A DNA stretch of 64,000 nt from Primulina eburnea (Eukaryota; Streptophyta; Magnoliopsida; Lamiales; Gesneriaceae): NCBI RefSeq assembly GCF_022965805.1, contig NC_133108.1:18736056-18800055 (forward strand), in the 5' to 3' direction. This document shows, piece after piece, positions 46,398 through 57,477 of the stretch. The notes below the pieces were generated by a model. That model ran no database searches. It saw only the letters and a list, made by a program, of their open reading frames with translations, and had not been told where the DNA came from. Each line of letters opens with the position of its first letter. The stretch's first letter is position 1. A program made the position numbers and the translations under genes.

Positions 46398-48016
46398 TTT
46401 AAGTATCGTTTTCTCGCACCAAAGACGTAACAGAAGTTTTAAAATTTTTGTTTTGACGTTCAAAATGTTCTTGGGGATCGTACGATTTAAAATCATTCAT
46501 ATGACATTTAGAAAATATACTTTTGTGTTTTACACACTGGACATCAAACTATTCAGGATTTTAAGCGAAGATAGTCCTTATATTTCCCTGTGAAAAATCC
46601 ACTGGAATCATCTACCTTCTTTAATCTCCTGAATCAGGTTCACGATCAGAAATTGAGTTTTTTGTATAGATCACACTAGAGATCTAAATGAAATTTGTGT
46701 CAAGATTGGATCGCCTGAATTTCAAAAATCCGACGGCGGTGTTGCAACGACGGCACGGTGGAAGGAAGTGACAAAAAAAATTTCTTCAATTAATTAGCAA
46801 TTAAGCTAACTTCGTCAACTTATAAACTCTTTATAAGCCTACATGTTTGATCTCCATCAAACTACAATTATCAAAATTCAACTCCTTGAATTTGACTATC
46901 TCAACAGGAGCACAAAATCTAATACTTGTGTGACTCTCAAAGGTTCGAGATACAGCTAGTTGTGGGTTCACAACTTCATGTGATTCAGAATAACATTTAT
47001 TTTTATTCGGGCTTTCCCTAATTAACCTTATTTTTTTCGTCAACCCCTAGATCAACAATGTCATAACTCAAATCCAATTGCACTAATCAAATTATGACAA
47101 GAGCATCTAGTAGCATCGCCACATGATCCCCTAGATATCACTGATAGTTCTTGCCTGAACTTTAAGTTATGGTTTGCGTACAGTACGATCCCTTCAATTC
47201 ATATATCTCAATCGAATCATCAACCATTGATATATCGATAAATGAAAATTAATGTGATAACGATGTGATATATCTTTGAGTAATAATAGTAACATCGTAT
47301 GTGCAACTAAGAAAACATCTTCTCTAAAGCACATGTCTTGCTCTGGTCAGAGACTCCTTACACTATTAACTAATCAGATCACATAGGATATTTTCATCCA
47401 TAGGCAAGTAGTGAATCCACTACTACAATGCATTGAGTCTTACGTATTTTGAAACTACACCCAACCTTGCCACCTTATGACCCTCAATGGAGACGGTAAA
47501 TCGATCAAAGTGCAAGCTTGTACGTAAAGCCTCTATTTTGTCCCGGGTCAAAGAACTTATGGTTTACGACTATAACAACAGACTATTCAACTCGATAAGT
47601 GATAATCACTTGGAAAGTTTGAAAGAGGGTTGTTCAGTGCATCATCAAAGGATCATCTATCTGTATGAATGAACATCTTCATACTCTTACCAATGAAACA
47701 TGACATTTATATCACAGATGCTAGTCTCAAGCTCAAACGACATTTATCAATATTTTAGGCGGCTCAATCGACTAGGAACCTGTTTAGAATATATGATACA
47801 TTTCCTAATAAGTTTCATCTACTTACGTTGAGAGACATAAATCATGATACCTATAGTATATTCAAGGACTTTATCTATATAGCTTGAAAAGGTATACAGA
47901 TAAAGTATATGCAACAATTAGATAAAATTGTAAAATATTATTAAAATAAAGATTGTTTTACATAAAAGTCAATAAATATCAAGCCACAAGTTGACTCGTT
48001 GGGTACCTAATCTAAC
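46398..48016 (-). mobile_element. Element I: decayed D-family copia LTR
   Basis: The start GTTTTCTCGCACCAAAGACG and the end CTAATCTAACA match the D LTR order. Conserved blocks GATACAGCTAGTTGTGGGTTC (about 46950), ATGATCCCCTAGATATCACTG (about 47124) and TTGTCCCGGGTC (about 47539) are recognisable but heavily mutated. It is the most diverged D-family LTR in the window. Confidence 0.75.
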
Positions 48017-48230
48017 AATATCTCACTTGACCTATAGCCAACTAGCCATATATTTCGTACTCATTGCTTTACGATGCTTATAAAACAATGATATTGACAG
48101 AGGCTTCGTCAGTGGGTTAACAACGTTATCTGTAGCAACGCCTCTCTTTATTGATATGTCTAATATTCTCATAATTTTCCGGATTATGTAGAACTTCCTC
48201 AGTATATATTTGGATTTCTTCTGTGAAACG
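48017..48230 (-). pseudogene. pol: Copia pol 3' end of element I
   Basis: ATATCTCACTTGACC is a decayed polypurine tract. The following bases align with the RNase H C-terminus coding region of D and E (compare 48170-48215 with 28262-28300). The fragment is cut by the LTR of element E. Confidence 0.7.
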
Positions 48231-49459
48231 TGAAAGGTGATCGGTTATGGTGACCGGAAGCGCAACGGAAGTCAAAAATTTTTATTTTTCATGCTAAAAT
48301 TTCGGCCACCATGTTTTTTGTGCAACAAATACAATTAAAACACAATATGACATTCATAGGGTGTTTTAGAATTTTACCTATCAACCTCTTGAGGTTGATG
48401 AATGGCACCAACTAAAGTGTAAACACTTTAGCTCTTGAGTGGATGAATATCTACAAGCTCACCTCCTTTCATTCAAGAATTAGGCCCACCACTAGCTAGG
48501 TAAATCCCTTCTTGTTTTGCACTAGAAAAACAAGAAGATTTTTCAAAGAGAAGATAGTGTTTTCAACAAATTGAAGAACACAAAAGTGAAAGAAAAGTTT
48601 GAGAGAAAAAGCTTAGAAGTTTCGGCCAAGTGAGTTAGAATGAGGGAGGGAAGAGTTGTCTTGGTAGTGCAAAAAGTTGTCTTGCATGCCATGCAATTTT
48701 TTAATCAAAAGTATTCTACAACCCTTCACCTCCCAAGCATGCAAACCCTAGTGGGCTTGTCACTTTTACAAGGCCCGTGGACTTTTTAATTGTCTCAAAC
48801 ATATTTGAGCCCAATTAGATTTTACTTGATTTTACTCAAGCCCACTAGTTAAATAATTATTTCAAATTGGGCTCTACAAGGCCCAATATTATTTAATTAA
48901 TCCAACACTTGAATTAATTTAATTATTTGGACTCTACTAGGCCCCACTAGTGTTTAATTAATTCAACACTTGAATTAATTTAGTTAAGTCCATAATAATG
49001 TTTATGAAAATCACAATTTTCAAATACATTATTCACTTGGCCAAATTTTAATTTAGGAACACTTCCATTAATTAAAATTTATATTTCTCTCATAGAAGTC
49101 ATACTTCTATTTTCCTTTGCGCTTATAAACTCATTTATAAGCCGTACAACACATTGAACTATTTTACTTCTCATCGAGATTTAGAAAGCAAGTACTTGTG
49201 TGGCCCTCAATGGTTCATTGATACAACTAGCCGTGGGTTCACATCTCCATGTGATTCGGACTAAACATGTCCTTATTCGAGCATACCCCAATCGCTCCAT
49301 TCTAACTTATCAACTCTTTGATAATAAGAACGTCAGAACTCAAGTCTGATAGAACCCAACCAATCATGTTAAACGCCTAGCAGCATCGCTTACATGATTC
49401 CCTAGGTATCAAATGATAGTGCCTGCAAGAACCATTCAATTATGGTTAGCGTACAGTAC
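48231..49459 (-). mobile_element. 3' LTR of element E, left part
   Basis: A D-related LTR with its own AT-rich variable region but the conserved blocks GTGGCCCTCAATGGTTCATTGATAC (about 49200) and CCCTAGGTATCAAATGATAG. It breaks at AGTAC, the target site of element F, and resumes at 56643. No genes. Confidence 0.85.
49455..49459. repeat. Target-site duplication of element F, left copy (AGTAC)
   Basis: AGTAC precedes TGTAGTGACCC and recurs at 56638-56642 after ATACTACA. Confidence 0.92.
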
Positions 49460-50721
49460 TGTAGTGACCCGTTCCAGAATCACCTACTAATCAGAACTTA
49501 AGCATGCAAAATTAACATTTAAAACTGAATCAGGTAAACAGCGGAAAAACAGTAATACAACCCAATCGAATCTGTAAGTACAAAATACTTAAACAACCAG
49601 ATCGAACTAAATTCTAAGAACAAATACCAATAACTACAAGTCAACCTCTGCCAGCTCCCTGTCCACTCCCTCCTGGACCGCCCAAGCTGAGACCTGCCCC
49701 ATCGAATAGGGTGTCCAAAACAGAGATAAACCGAGGACGTGAGCATAAAACGCTCAGCACCGAAAGCATGAGTATACAAGACTATGACATGCATGTATGC
49801 AAAATGTACTGGATACCAGGATCTGGGTATATCGAAATACTGCTCAGGTAAATGACGTCAAGGTATGTAGCACTCTGCGCCGTCGCACCAGGAGGTGGCT
49901 CCCATACCAAAATAAACCTGTGGATATACCGGTGACCTGACCACCGTCGGCCAACGGGGTCCAACCATCCACAACAAACGAGGGCTGAGCACCCTCTCAA
50001 CAGGCTATCTCAAAAATAGTCAGGCTCAACATGATTATGCAAATGCCGCATAATAAACCATGCATCATATGACAGATAATAATGCAACATATAAACATGC
50101 AACACATAGTAAAGCATACTCAATCCTGCTATCTCGGATAGTACTTCCGTACCTCAAATCAGTAGATCCTAGCAATCAGCCCTAGAATCAAGCCTGCGTC
50201 CGTAGTCAGCCCACTGATGCCGCTAGCTCCCAACTAAAGCACAGCTCCGCTACAAGACTAGTAGCTCCCCGCTAGTGCCTAATCCTCGGGAAAAGACTAG
50301 AAACCCATCAGAAACGACTAAAACGCTCTGGAACACTCGGAATTGGCGAGTAAAAAGTGAAGCCTCGCGCCTCTATTTATAGACAACGATCGGACGATCC
50401 GATCCTCTTCGGACGATCCGATCCACTTCGGACGATCCGAACCCTGTACCCTTCGGACCTTCCGAACCCTTATCGGACGATCCGAACCCTGCATGTCTTC
50501 CACGTGTCCAGACACCTGTCTTCGGACGATCCGAACCCTGATCGGACGATCCGAACTCTGCATGTCTTCCACGTGTCCAGCCACCTGTCTTCGGACGATC
50601 CGAACCCTCTTCGGACGATCCGAACCCTATTCGGACGATCCGAACCCGGTTCGGTCCTTCCGATCCCACCGAAATATAATTAATCCAATAATTAACTCAA
50701 ATTAGGCATCGGGATACTACA
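49460..50721 (-). mobile_element. 3' LTR of element F
   Basis: TGTAGTGACC...GGGATACTACA. It contains the dyad array 50388-50668 and TATTTATA at 50374-50381, both mirrored in the other LTR. Open frames in it are repeat by-products. Confidence 0.95.
50388..50668 (-). repeat. TTCGGA-N3-TCCGAA dyad array in F 3' LTR (11 sites)
   Basis: Eleven sites, mostly (T)TCGGACGATCCGA(A) on the plus strand, with CCT or TCC centre variants. Two copies of GCATGTCTTCCACGTGTCCAG, each with the G-box CACGTG, are interspersed. Confidence 0.95.
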
Positions 50722-50735
50722 TTCTCCCCCTCTAA
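50722..50735 (-). other. Polypurine tract of element F
   Basis: TTCTCCCCCTCTAA reads TTAGAGGGGGAGAA on the coding strand, next to the 3' LTR. Confidence 0.88.
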
Positions 50736-50860
50736 AAAGGATTTCGTCCGCGAAATCGAGTCTGAAGAATGACAATTCTGAACAACAATACATTCAACTT
50801 AAGAATGAATTACAACTGAAAGCACAACTGAAATTACAATCATAACTGAAAATACTACAA

Positions 50861-52615
50861 CTAGAACATCTCTGGATGCTCTGACCGCATGCGACTCTCT
50901 AGTTCCCAAGTAGCTTCTTCAGTACCTCGGCGCTGCCACTGCACTAAGACAAGAGGAATAGTCTTATTCCGCAGTACCTTATCCTTTCGGTCTAAGATCG
51001 AAACCGGTCTTTCTACAAAAGACAAATCCGGATTCAGCCGAACTTCTGTTGGATGCAAAACATGAGACTCATCCGCTACGTATCGTCTCAACAAGGACAC
51101 ATGAAACACATTGTGAACACTAGACAGATACGGTGGCAAAGCTAATCTGTAGGCCAAGTCTCCCACACATTCTAAGATCTCAAAAGGACCAATGAATCTC
51201 GGAGATAGCTTACCCTTGAGTCCAAATCTCAGAATCCTCCGAAAAGGTGATACCTTGAGAAACACTTTCTCGCCTGCATCAAAATGAAGAGGTCTGCGCT
51301 TGGTGTTCGCATAACTCGCTTGTCGATCCTGAGCAGTCTTAATCCGCTGTTTGATCACAAGAACTTTGTCCATGGCCTGCTGAATCAATTCTGGACCCTC
51401 GACCTGTCGTTCTCCGACTTCCTCCCAGAACAGAGGAGTACGACAACGTCGACCATACAATGCTTCAAACGGAGACATACCAATACTCCTATGAAAACTG
51501 TTGTTGTATGCAAACTCTATCAGTGGCAGATGATCCTGCCAAGCTGGCCCGAAATCCATCACACAAGATCTCAACATATCCTCAAGAGTACGAATAGTCC
51601 TCTCTGACTGACCGTCAGTCTCTGGGTGATATGCAGTACTCAAACTCAAGGTAGTGCCCAAAGCTTGCTGAAAGCTGCCCCAAAATCTAGACGTAAATCG
51701 AGGATCTCTGTCACTAACGATACTCACGGACACACCATGAAACCGTACAATCTCCTGAATGTACAACCGTGCCATCCGATCGAAAGTGAAATCTCTGTTA
51801 TACGGAAGAAAATGGGCAGACTTAGTAAGTCGATCCACTACCACCCAGATAGCATCTCTATTCCCCACAGACATAGGCAAGTGAGTCACGAAGTCCATCG
51901 TGATATGCTCCCACTTCCACTCCGGAATAGGAAGATTCTGCAACAAACCTCCAGGTCGTCGATACTCAGCCTTCACCTGCTGACAGACAAGGCACTTGGA
52001 TACATACTGATAAACATTACGTTTCATACCTTTCCACCAAAATCGAGTCCTCAAATCCTTATACATCTTGTTGCTCCCTGGATGAACACTCAACTTGCTA
52101 CGATGAGCCTGGGACAAAATCTCCTCCCTCAAAGTGTCATCTTCCGGTACAACAACACGACCAGATAAGCACAAAAGACCCTCGGACTGATAGTGGAAAC
52201 CAGAAGTATTATCTCCATCAGCCAACCGAGCTAATTTCTGAACCTTAGAATCAGACATCTGAGCATCTCTAATCCGAGAATACAAAACTGGCTCGGACAA
52301 AATAGTAGCTATACGGATACTCTCTGTCCCCTTCCGATGCTTACAATTGAATCCCATCGAACAGAAATCCTGAATAATCCCAGATACAGCACAAGTCTGA
52401 AGAGCAGATAATCTCACATTGCGACTAAGAGCATCGGCCGTGAGATTCGCAGATCCTGGATGATACTTGATCTCACAATCGTAATCTTTGAGTAGATCCA
52501 TCCAACGACGCTGACGCATGTTCAACTCAGCCTGAGTGAACAGATACTTCAAACTCTTATGATCAGTGAAGATCTCAAATCGCTCACCATACAGATAATG
52601 GCGCCAGATTTTCAA
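50861..52615 (-). CDS. pol: Gypsy pol C-terminal half of element F (RNase H end, integrase, chromo-like tail)
   Basis: This frame continues the gag-pol of 52584-55289 after a one-base frameshift; the apparent start is not a real initiation site. It holds the RNase H end ([20 protein letters not shown]), the zinc-binding integrase domain (HPGSNKMY...CLVCQQVK), and the integrase core ([39 protein letters not shown]). [14 protein letters not shown] follows, and a C-terminal [19 protein letters not shown] like a chromodomain tail. No stops interrupt these 584 codons. The break is a run of six A at 52619-52624 (plus strand) where element G has five. Confidence 0.92.
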   Translation of the reverse strand: MKIWRHYLYGERFEIFTDHKSLKYLFTQAELNMRQRRWMDLLKDYDCEIKYHPGSANLTADALSRNVRLSALQTCAVSGIIQDFCSMGFNCKHRKGTESIRIATILSEPVLYSRIRDAQMSDSKVQKLARLADGDNTSGFHYQSEGLLCLSGRVVVPEDDTLREEILSQAHRSKLSVHPGSNKMYKDLRTRFWWKGMKRNVYQYVSKCLVCQQVKAEYRRPGGLLQNLPIPEWKWEHITMDFVTHLPMSVGNRDAIWVVVDRLTKSAHFLPYNRDFTFDRMARLYIQEIVRFHGVSVSIVSDRDPRFTSRFWGSFQQALGTTLSLSTAYHPETDGQSERTIRTLEDMLRSCVMDFGPAWQDHLPLIEFAYNNSFHRSIGMSPFEALYGRRCRTPLFWEEVGERQVEGPELIQQAMDKVLVIKQRIKTAQDRQASYANTKRRPLHFDAGEKVFLKVSPFRRILRFGLKGKLSPRFIGPFEILECVGDLAYRLALPPYLSSVHNVFHVSLLRRYVADESHVLHPTEVRLNPDLSFVERPVSILDRKDKVLRNKTIPLVLVQWQRRGTEEATWELESRMRSEHPEMF

Positions 52616-55289
52616 AGCAAAAAACGATCGCTGCTAATTCCAGATCATGAACAGGATAGTTTTCCTCATGAGGCTTTAACTGTCTCGACGCATAAGCAAT
52701 CACATGCTCATTCTGCATCAGAACACACCCTAGTCCATGTAAAGAGGCATCGGTGTAAACACTGAAACCACCAGATCCAGACGATAAAGCCAAAACAGGC
52801 GCAGATGTCAAACGTCTGCGAAGTTCCAAGAAACTCTCTTCGCACTCTGATGTCCATTCAAATGAAACATCTTTCCGAGTGAGCTGAGTGAGTGGCTTAG
52901 CAATCTGAGAGAAGTTGACAATGAAACGGCGATAATACCCAGCCAATCCCAGAAAACTGCGGATCTCGGCTACTGTCGTCGGACGCGACCAGTTCAATAC
53001 CGCTTCCACCTTGCTTGGGTCAACTGAAACTCCCTTGCTAGAAATGACATGACCAAGGAATACAACCCTGTCAATCCAAAACTCACATTTACTCAACTTC
53101 GCATAAAGCTGATTCTCGCGAAGTGTCTGTAAAATAATCCTTAAGTGTTGTACGTGTTCTTGCTGATCATGCGAATAGATTAAGATATCATCTATAAACA
53201 CCACAACAAACTTATCCAAGAAATCCCGAAATACCCGATTCATCAGGTCCATAAAAACTGCTGGTGCATTCGTCACCCCAAAAGGCATAACCAGAAACTC
53301 ATAATGCCCATACCGGGTCCTGAATGCAGTCTTCGATATATCTCCCTGATGAACTCGAAGCTGATGATAACCAGACCTTAAATCAATCTTGGAATACACA
53401 GAGGTACCTTGCAGTTGATCAAATAAATCATCAATCCGTGGCAACGGATACTTATTCTTTATCGTAGCACGATTCAACTGCCGATAATCTATGCAGAGCC
53501 GCATAGAACCATCCTTCTTTTTGACAAAAAGAACTGGTGCTCCCCACGGGGACACACTGGGTCGAATATACCCCTTGTCAAGAAGATCCTGCAACTGCTG
53601 TTTCAATTCTTGCATTTCCGATGGAGCTAAACGATAAGGAGCTCTAGAGATTGGTGCCGTGCCTGGCACTAAATCAATGCCGAAATCCACATCCCGAACG
53701 GGAGGAAAACCAGGAATCTCCTCGGGAAAAACATCCGGAAAATCGCAAACCACTGGAATGTCACTGATACCGACACTAACTGCGGACGAATCAATAGCAT
53801 AGATAAGGTAGCCTTCCCCGCCCGACTCTAAAGCACGACAGGCTTTCAGAGCAGAAACCACAGGCATTGGGGGTCGCGCTCCCTCTCCATAGAAAAACCA
53901 ACTGTCGCCCTCAACTGGACGAAACTGCACAAACTTCTGATAACAGTCCACAGTAGCTCTAAACACAGTCAGCACATCTATTCCCAGAATGCAATCAAAA
54001 TCCTCCATCGCAAGAATCATCAAATTAGCAGTTAAAACATTACCCTCAAACTCTAGAGGACAACCCAAAACTAGACGTTTAGCTAGCACCGAATGACCCA
54101 TCGGCGTGGAAACAGATACCACAACGTCCAAAGAAGTGAAAGGTAACTTATGACGCTTAGCAAATCTCGCAGATATGAATGAATGCGATGCACCAGTATC
54201 AATGAGAACGTAAGCAGGTAATCCACATAATAAAAACACACCTGCGATAACTCTCTCGTTCTCCTCAGCCGCCTGATCCTGGTTAAGAGCAAAGACCTGC
54301 CCTTGAGTACGCGGTCGGAGGTTAGAACCCTGAGTAGACTGTCCCTGCTGTGGCCTTTGATGAACTGAAGCCTGAGAACCAGATCCTGATCCTCCGCCCG
54401 TCTGTGGACAATCTCTCTTCATGTGGCCCAACTCACCGCACTTGTAACAAGCACCCGCAACCTTGCGACAACGTTCCGTCGGATGATCCTTCCCGCAGTG
54501 CTGACACGGGCCCCTCTTCTTCCCAAAATGGTGAACTCCTCCAGATCCAGAGGAAGAAGAAGTAGATCCAGCTTTCTTGAATGCTTGGGCGCGGGGACCC
54601 AAAGAACTAGTAGGACGAGCAGACTGCATGGCTCGACCTCTCAGCAAACTGCCCTCAGCCTGGCGACAACGATTCACAAGGCCCTCATACGATGTCGGAT
54701 CATCGCAGACAACAACCCTATCATAAATCTCCTGATTGAGGCCCTGAAGAAAATGGTTATACTTGGCACTAGCATTGTCACTGACATGCGGAACATACGG
54801 AAGCAACTCAAAGAACTTCTGCTGATACTCATCAACAGACAAACTTCCCTGCTTCAGATTGATCAACTCAATCGCCTTGGTCTGCAGAAGAGCTGGCGGA
54901 AAGTAAAGCAACATGAAAGCGGCTCGGAAATCGGCCCAAAGAACTCGACCCTGTCGCTGAACTATCGGTGCAGAGGTAGACCTCCACCACTTGCGCGCAC
55001 CACCCTCCAGCAAGAAATCAAGGGTATCAATCTGCTGCTCCGCCGAGCACTGAAAAGTCTTGAAGCAGCTCTCCATCCTCTCGAGCCAGTTCTCCGCAAC
55101 ATCCGAGGTCTCACCGCCTGAAAGAGGTTTCGGCCCCATCTGCAAGAACCGATGCATACTAAAACTCCGAGGCTCATTACGACGGTGTTGACGACGTTCT
55201 CGATGCTCTCGACGACGCTCCCGATCGTCGCGGTCTCCCCAGCGTCCAACGCTGCCATGACTACTAGCATCGTCGTCAAAACCAGACAT
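52584..55289 (-). CDS. gag-pol: Gypsy gag-pol N-terminal part of element F (gag, protease, RT, start of RNase H)
   Basis: A 901-codon frame from ATG ([10 protein letters not shown]). An arginine-rich N-terminus precedes the gag domain ([46 protein letters not shown]). Two Cys/His clusters follow: [13 protein letters not shown] and the zinc knuckle [14 protein letters not shown] (about 278-291). Then come the aspartic protease with [12 protein letters not shown] (about 360), RT with [13 protein letters not shown] and catalytic FIDDILIYS (about 696), and RNase H start [16 protein letters not shown]. The frame ends out of register just after [10 protein letters not shown] because of the extra A at 52619-52624. 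Restored use would need ribosomal or reverse-transcriptase slippage, otherwise integrase is lost. Confidence 0.93.
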   Translation of the reverse strand: MSGFDDDASSHGSVGRWGDRDDRERRREHRERRQHRRNEPRSFSMHRFLQMGPKPLSGGETSDVAENWLERMESCFKTFQCSAEQQIDTLDFLLEGGARKWWRSTSAPIVQRQGRVLWADFRAAFMLLYFPPALLQTKAIELINLKQGSLSVDEYQQKFFELLPYVPHVSDNASAKYNHFLQGLNQEIYDRVVVCDDPTSYEGLVNRCRQAEGSLLRGRAMQSARPTSSLGPRAQAFKKAGSTSSSSGSGGVHHFGKKRGPCQHCGKDHPTERCRKVAGACYKCGELGHMKRDCPQTGGGSGSGSQASVHQRPQQGQSTQGSNLRPRTQGQVFALNQDQAAEENERVIAGVFLLCGLPAYVLIDTGASHSFISARFAKRHKLPFTSLDVVVSVSTPMGHSVLAKRLVLGCPLEFEGNVLTANLMILAMEDFDCILGIDVLTVFRATVDCYQKFVQFRPVEGDSWFFYGEGARPPMPVVSALKACRALESGGEGYLIYAIDSSAVSVGISDIPVVCDFPDVFPEEIPGFPPVRDVDFGIDLVPGTAPISRAPYRLAPSEMQELKQQLQDLLDKGYIRPSVSPWGAPVLFVKKKDGSMRLCIDYRQLNRATIKNKYPLPRIDDLFDQLQGTSVYSKIDLRSGYHQLRVHQGDISKTAFRTRYGHYEFLVMPFGVTNAPAVFMDLMNRVFRDFLDKFVVVFIDDILIYSHDQQEHVQHLRIILQTLRENQLYAKLSKCEFWIDRVVFLGHVISSKGVSVDPSKVEAVLNWSRPTTVAEIRSFLGLAGYYRRFIVNFSQIAKPLTQLTRKDVSFEWTSECEESFLELRRRLTSAPVLALSSGSGGFSVYTDASLHGLGCVLMQNEHVIAYASRQLKPHEENYPVHDLELAAIVFCFENLAPLSVW

Positions 55290-55359
55290 CTCTTAGCTAC
55301 AAAAGTTACCAGAGATTAAACCCAAAAGAACAGTTCTAAATCCCAAAATCTTAATGCAT

Positions 55360-55371
55360 GCTCTGATACCA
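55360..55371 (-). other. Primer binding site of element F
   Basis: GCTCTGATACCA on the plus strand is TGGTATCAGAGC in the coding sense, four bases from the 5' LTR. Confidence 0.92.
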
Positions 55372-56289
55372 TAAATGTAGTGACCCGTTCCAGAATCACC
55401 TACTAATCAGAACTTAAGCATGCAAAATTAACATTTAAAACTGAATCAGGTAAACAGCGGAAAAACAGTAACACAACCCAATCGAATCTGTAAGTACAAA
55501 ATACTTAAACAACCAGATCGAACTAAATTCTAAGAACAAATACCAATAACTACAAGTCAACCTCTGCCAGCTCCCTGTCCACTCCCTCCTGGACCGCCCA
55601 AGCTGAGACCTGCCCCATCGAATAGGGTGTCCAAAACAGAGATAAACCGAGGACGTGAGCATAAAACGCTCAGCACCGAAAGCATGAGTATACAAGACTA
55701 TGACATGCATGTATGCAAAATGTACTGGATACCAGGATCTGGGTATATCGAAATACTGCTCAGGTAAATGACGTCAAGGTATGTAGCACTCTGCGCCGTC
55801 GCACCAGGAGGTGGCTCCCATACCAAAATAAACCTGTGGATATACCGGTGACCTGACCACCGTCGGCCAACGGGGTCCAACCATCCACAACAAACGAGGG
55901 CTGAGCACCCTCTCAACAGGCTATCTCAAAAATAGTCAGGCTCAACATGATTATGCAAATGCCGCATAATAAACCATGCATCATATGACAGATAATAATG
56001 CAACATATAAACATGCAACACATAGTAAAGCATACTCAATCCTACTATCTCGGATAGTACTTCCGTACCTCAAATCAGTAGATCCTAGCAATCAGCCCTA
56101 GAATCAAGCCTGCGTCCGTAGTCAGCCCACTGATGCCGCTAGCTCCCAACTAAAGCACAGTTCCGCTACAAGACTAGTAGCTCCCCGCTAGTGCCTAATC
56201 CTCGGGAAAAGACTAGAAACCCATCAGAAACGACTAAAACGCTCTGGAACACTCGGAATTGGCGAGTAAAAAGTGAAGCCTCGCGCCTC

Positions 56290-56297
56290 TATTTATA
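56290..56297 (-). promoter_or_regulatory. TATA box of element F 5' LTR
   Basis: TATTTATA on the plus strand, so TATAAATA in the coding sense, directly downstream of the last dyad (about 6 bp). The matching box in the 3' LTR is 50374-50381. Confidence 0.85.
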
Positions 56298-56303
56298 GAC
56301 AAC

Positions 56304-56584
56304 GATCGGACGATCCGATCCTCTTCGGACGATCCGATCCACTTCGGACGATCCGAACCCTGTACCCTTCGGACCTTCCGAACCCTTATCGGACTATCCG
56401 AACCCTGCATGTCTTCCACGTGTCCAGACACCTGTCTTCGGACGATCCGAACCCTGATCGGACGATCCGAACTCTGCATGTCTTCCACGTGTCCAGCCAC
56501 CTGTCTTCGGACGATCCGAACCCTCTTCGGACGATCCGAACCCTATTCGGACGATCCGAACCCGGTTCGGTCCTTCCGATCCCA
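56304..56584 (-). repeat. TTCGGA-N3-TCCGAA dyad array in F 5' LTR (11 sites)
   Basis: Same array as 50388-50668 with one substitution in a central triplet (TCGGACTATCCGAA near 56388). Confidence 0.95.
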
Positions 56585-56637
56585 CCGAAATATAATTAAT
56601 CCAATAATTAACTCAAATTAGGCATCGGGATACTACA

Positions 56638-56642
56638 AGTAC
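56638..56642. repeat. Target-site duplication of element F, right copy (AGTAC)
   Basis: Matches 49455-49459. The E LTR resumes immediately after. Confidence 0.92.
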
Positions 56643-57463
56643 GGTCCCTTCAACTCATATATCTCGACCGATTTGACAACCATTGGTTTATCGAGAGTTG
56701 TCAATGAATCGATACTATGTGTCATGTCGTAGTTGCATCGATGGTGTAATCTATGAAACCCCTTTCATAATTACCACCATACTCTGATCAGAGATTTCAA
56801 CCTACATACACATGATAACACATAGGATATCCATACCTGAAGGTAAGCGGTGAGTCCCCGACTACAATGCATCGACTCCTATATGTTTCGACAGAACACC
56901 CAACCTTGCCACTTGATGACCCCATGAGAGTCGGTAAACAAGTCAAAGTGTAATTCTAGCACATAGAGTCTCAATGTTGTCCCGGGTCATAAGGACTAAT
57001 GGTGTACAACCATAAACTAGGACTTTTCCACTCGATAAGTGAGAACCACTTGGAAAGTCCTTTTATGGAGGGTTGTTCAGTGCACTCTCTACAAGGAGCA
57101 CCTATCTGCATGTTCGGATATCACAATGTCCCCTACCAATGAAACATGGTACTCACATCGCAGATACTAGTCTCTAACTCGAGTGGCCGATATCCTTCTT
57201 AGGGGCGGCTGAATCGACTAGAAACCGTTTAGAATATACAGTATTACAAATATGAGTTTCATGATACTCATCATATGAGCATCTCATATTCTTTCTACTA
57301 TTTGTATATTCAAGGTATTTATCTATACAACTAGCATGGGTATACAGATAAAGATTTGCCAAAACAATAATTTCAAATATTATTAAAATAAAGACTGTTT
57401 ATACATAGAGTTTAATCATGAACCCTCGGCCAACACTTGGCTCGACGGGCACCTACTCTAACA
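56643..57463 (-). mobile_element. 3' LTR of element E, right part
   Basis: Continues the E LTR with the conserved D-family blocks (CCCCGACTACAATGCATCGACTCC, ATGTTGTCCCGGGTCATAAGG) and ends CTACTCTAACA. No genes. Confidence 0.88.
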
Positions 57464-57475
57464 ATCTCCCACTTG
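57464..57475 (-). other. Polypurine tract of element E
   Basis: ATCTCCCACTTG reads CAAGTGGGAGAT in the coding sense, identical in place and sequence to that of D. Confidence 0.88.
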
Positions 57476-57477
57476 CA

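Larger units (their letters stand above)
49460..56637 (-). mobile_element. Element F: nearly complete young Ty3/gypsy chromovirus-like retrotransposon
   Basis: The LTRs 49460-50721 and 55376-56637 are 1262 bp each and differ by about four substitutions seen by eye (for example 49555/55471, 50127/56043, 50247/56163). It has TSD AGTAC, a primer binding site at 55360-55371, a polypurine tract at 50722-50735, and gag-pol in two frames separated by one extra base. Order is gag, protease, RT, RNase H, integrase. Confidence 0.95.
55376..56637 (-). mobile_element. 5' LTR of element F
   Basis: A 1262-bp LTR that would drive element transcription. Array of dyads 56304-56584, TATA box 56290-56297, then a leader that shares its sequence with element G. 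Almost identical to 49460-50721. Confidence 0.95.

Noticed and set aside
50388..50668. Regularly spaced palindromic repeats resembling a CRISPR array
   Set aside because: Eukaryotic LTR context, irregular spacers of 5-40 bp, no cas genes, and the same repeats occur in each LTR.
50357..50683. Arg/Ser/Asp-rich open frames over the dyad arrays (also 56273-56599, 58792-59133 and 1-293)
   Set aside because: Produced by translation of the short repeats in LTR promoters; frames exist on both strands and differ between families.
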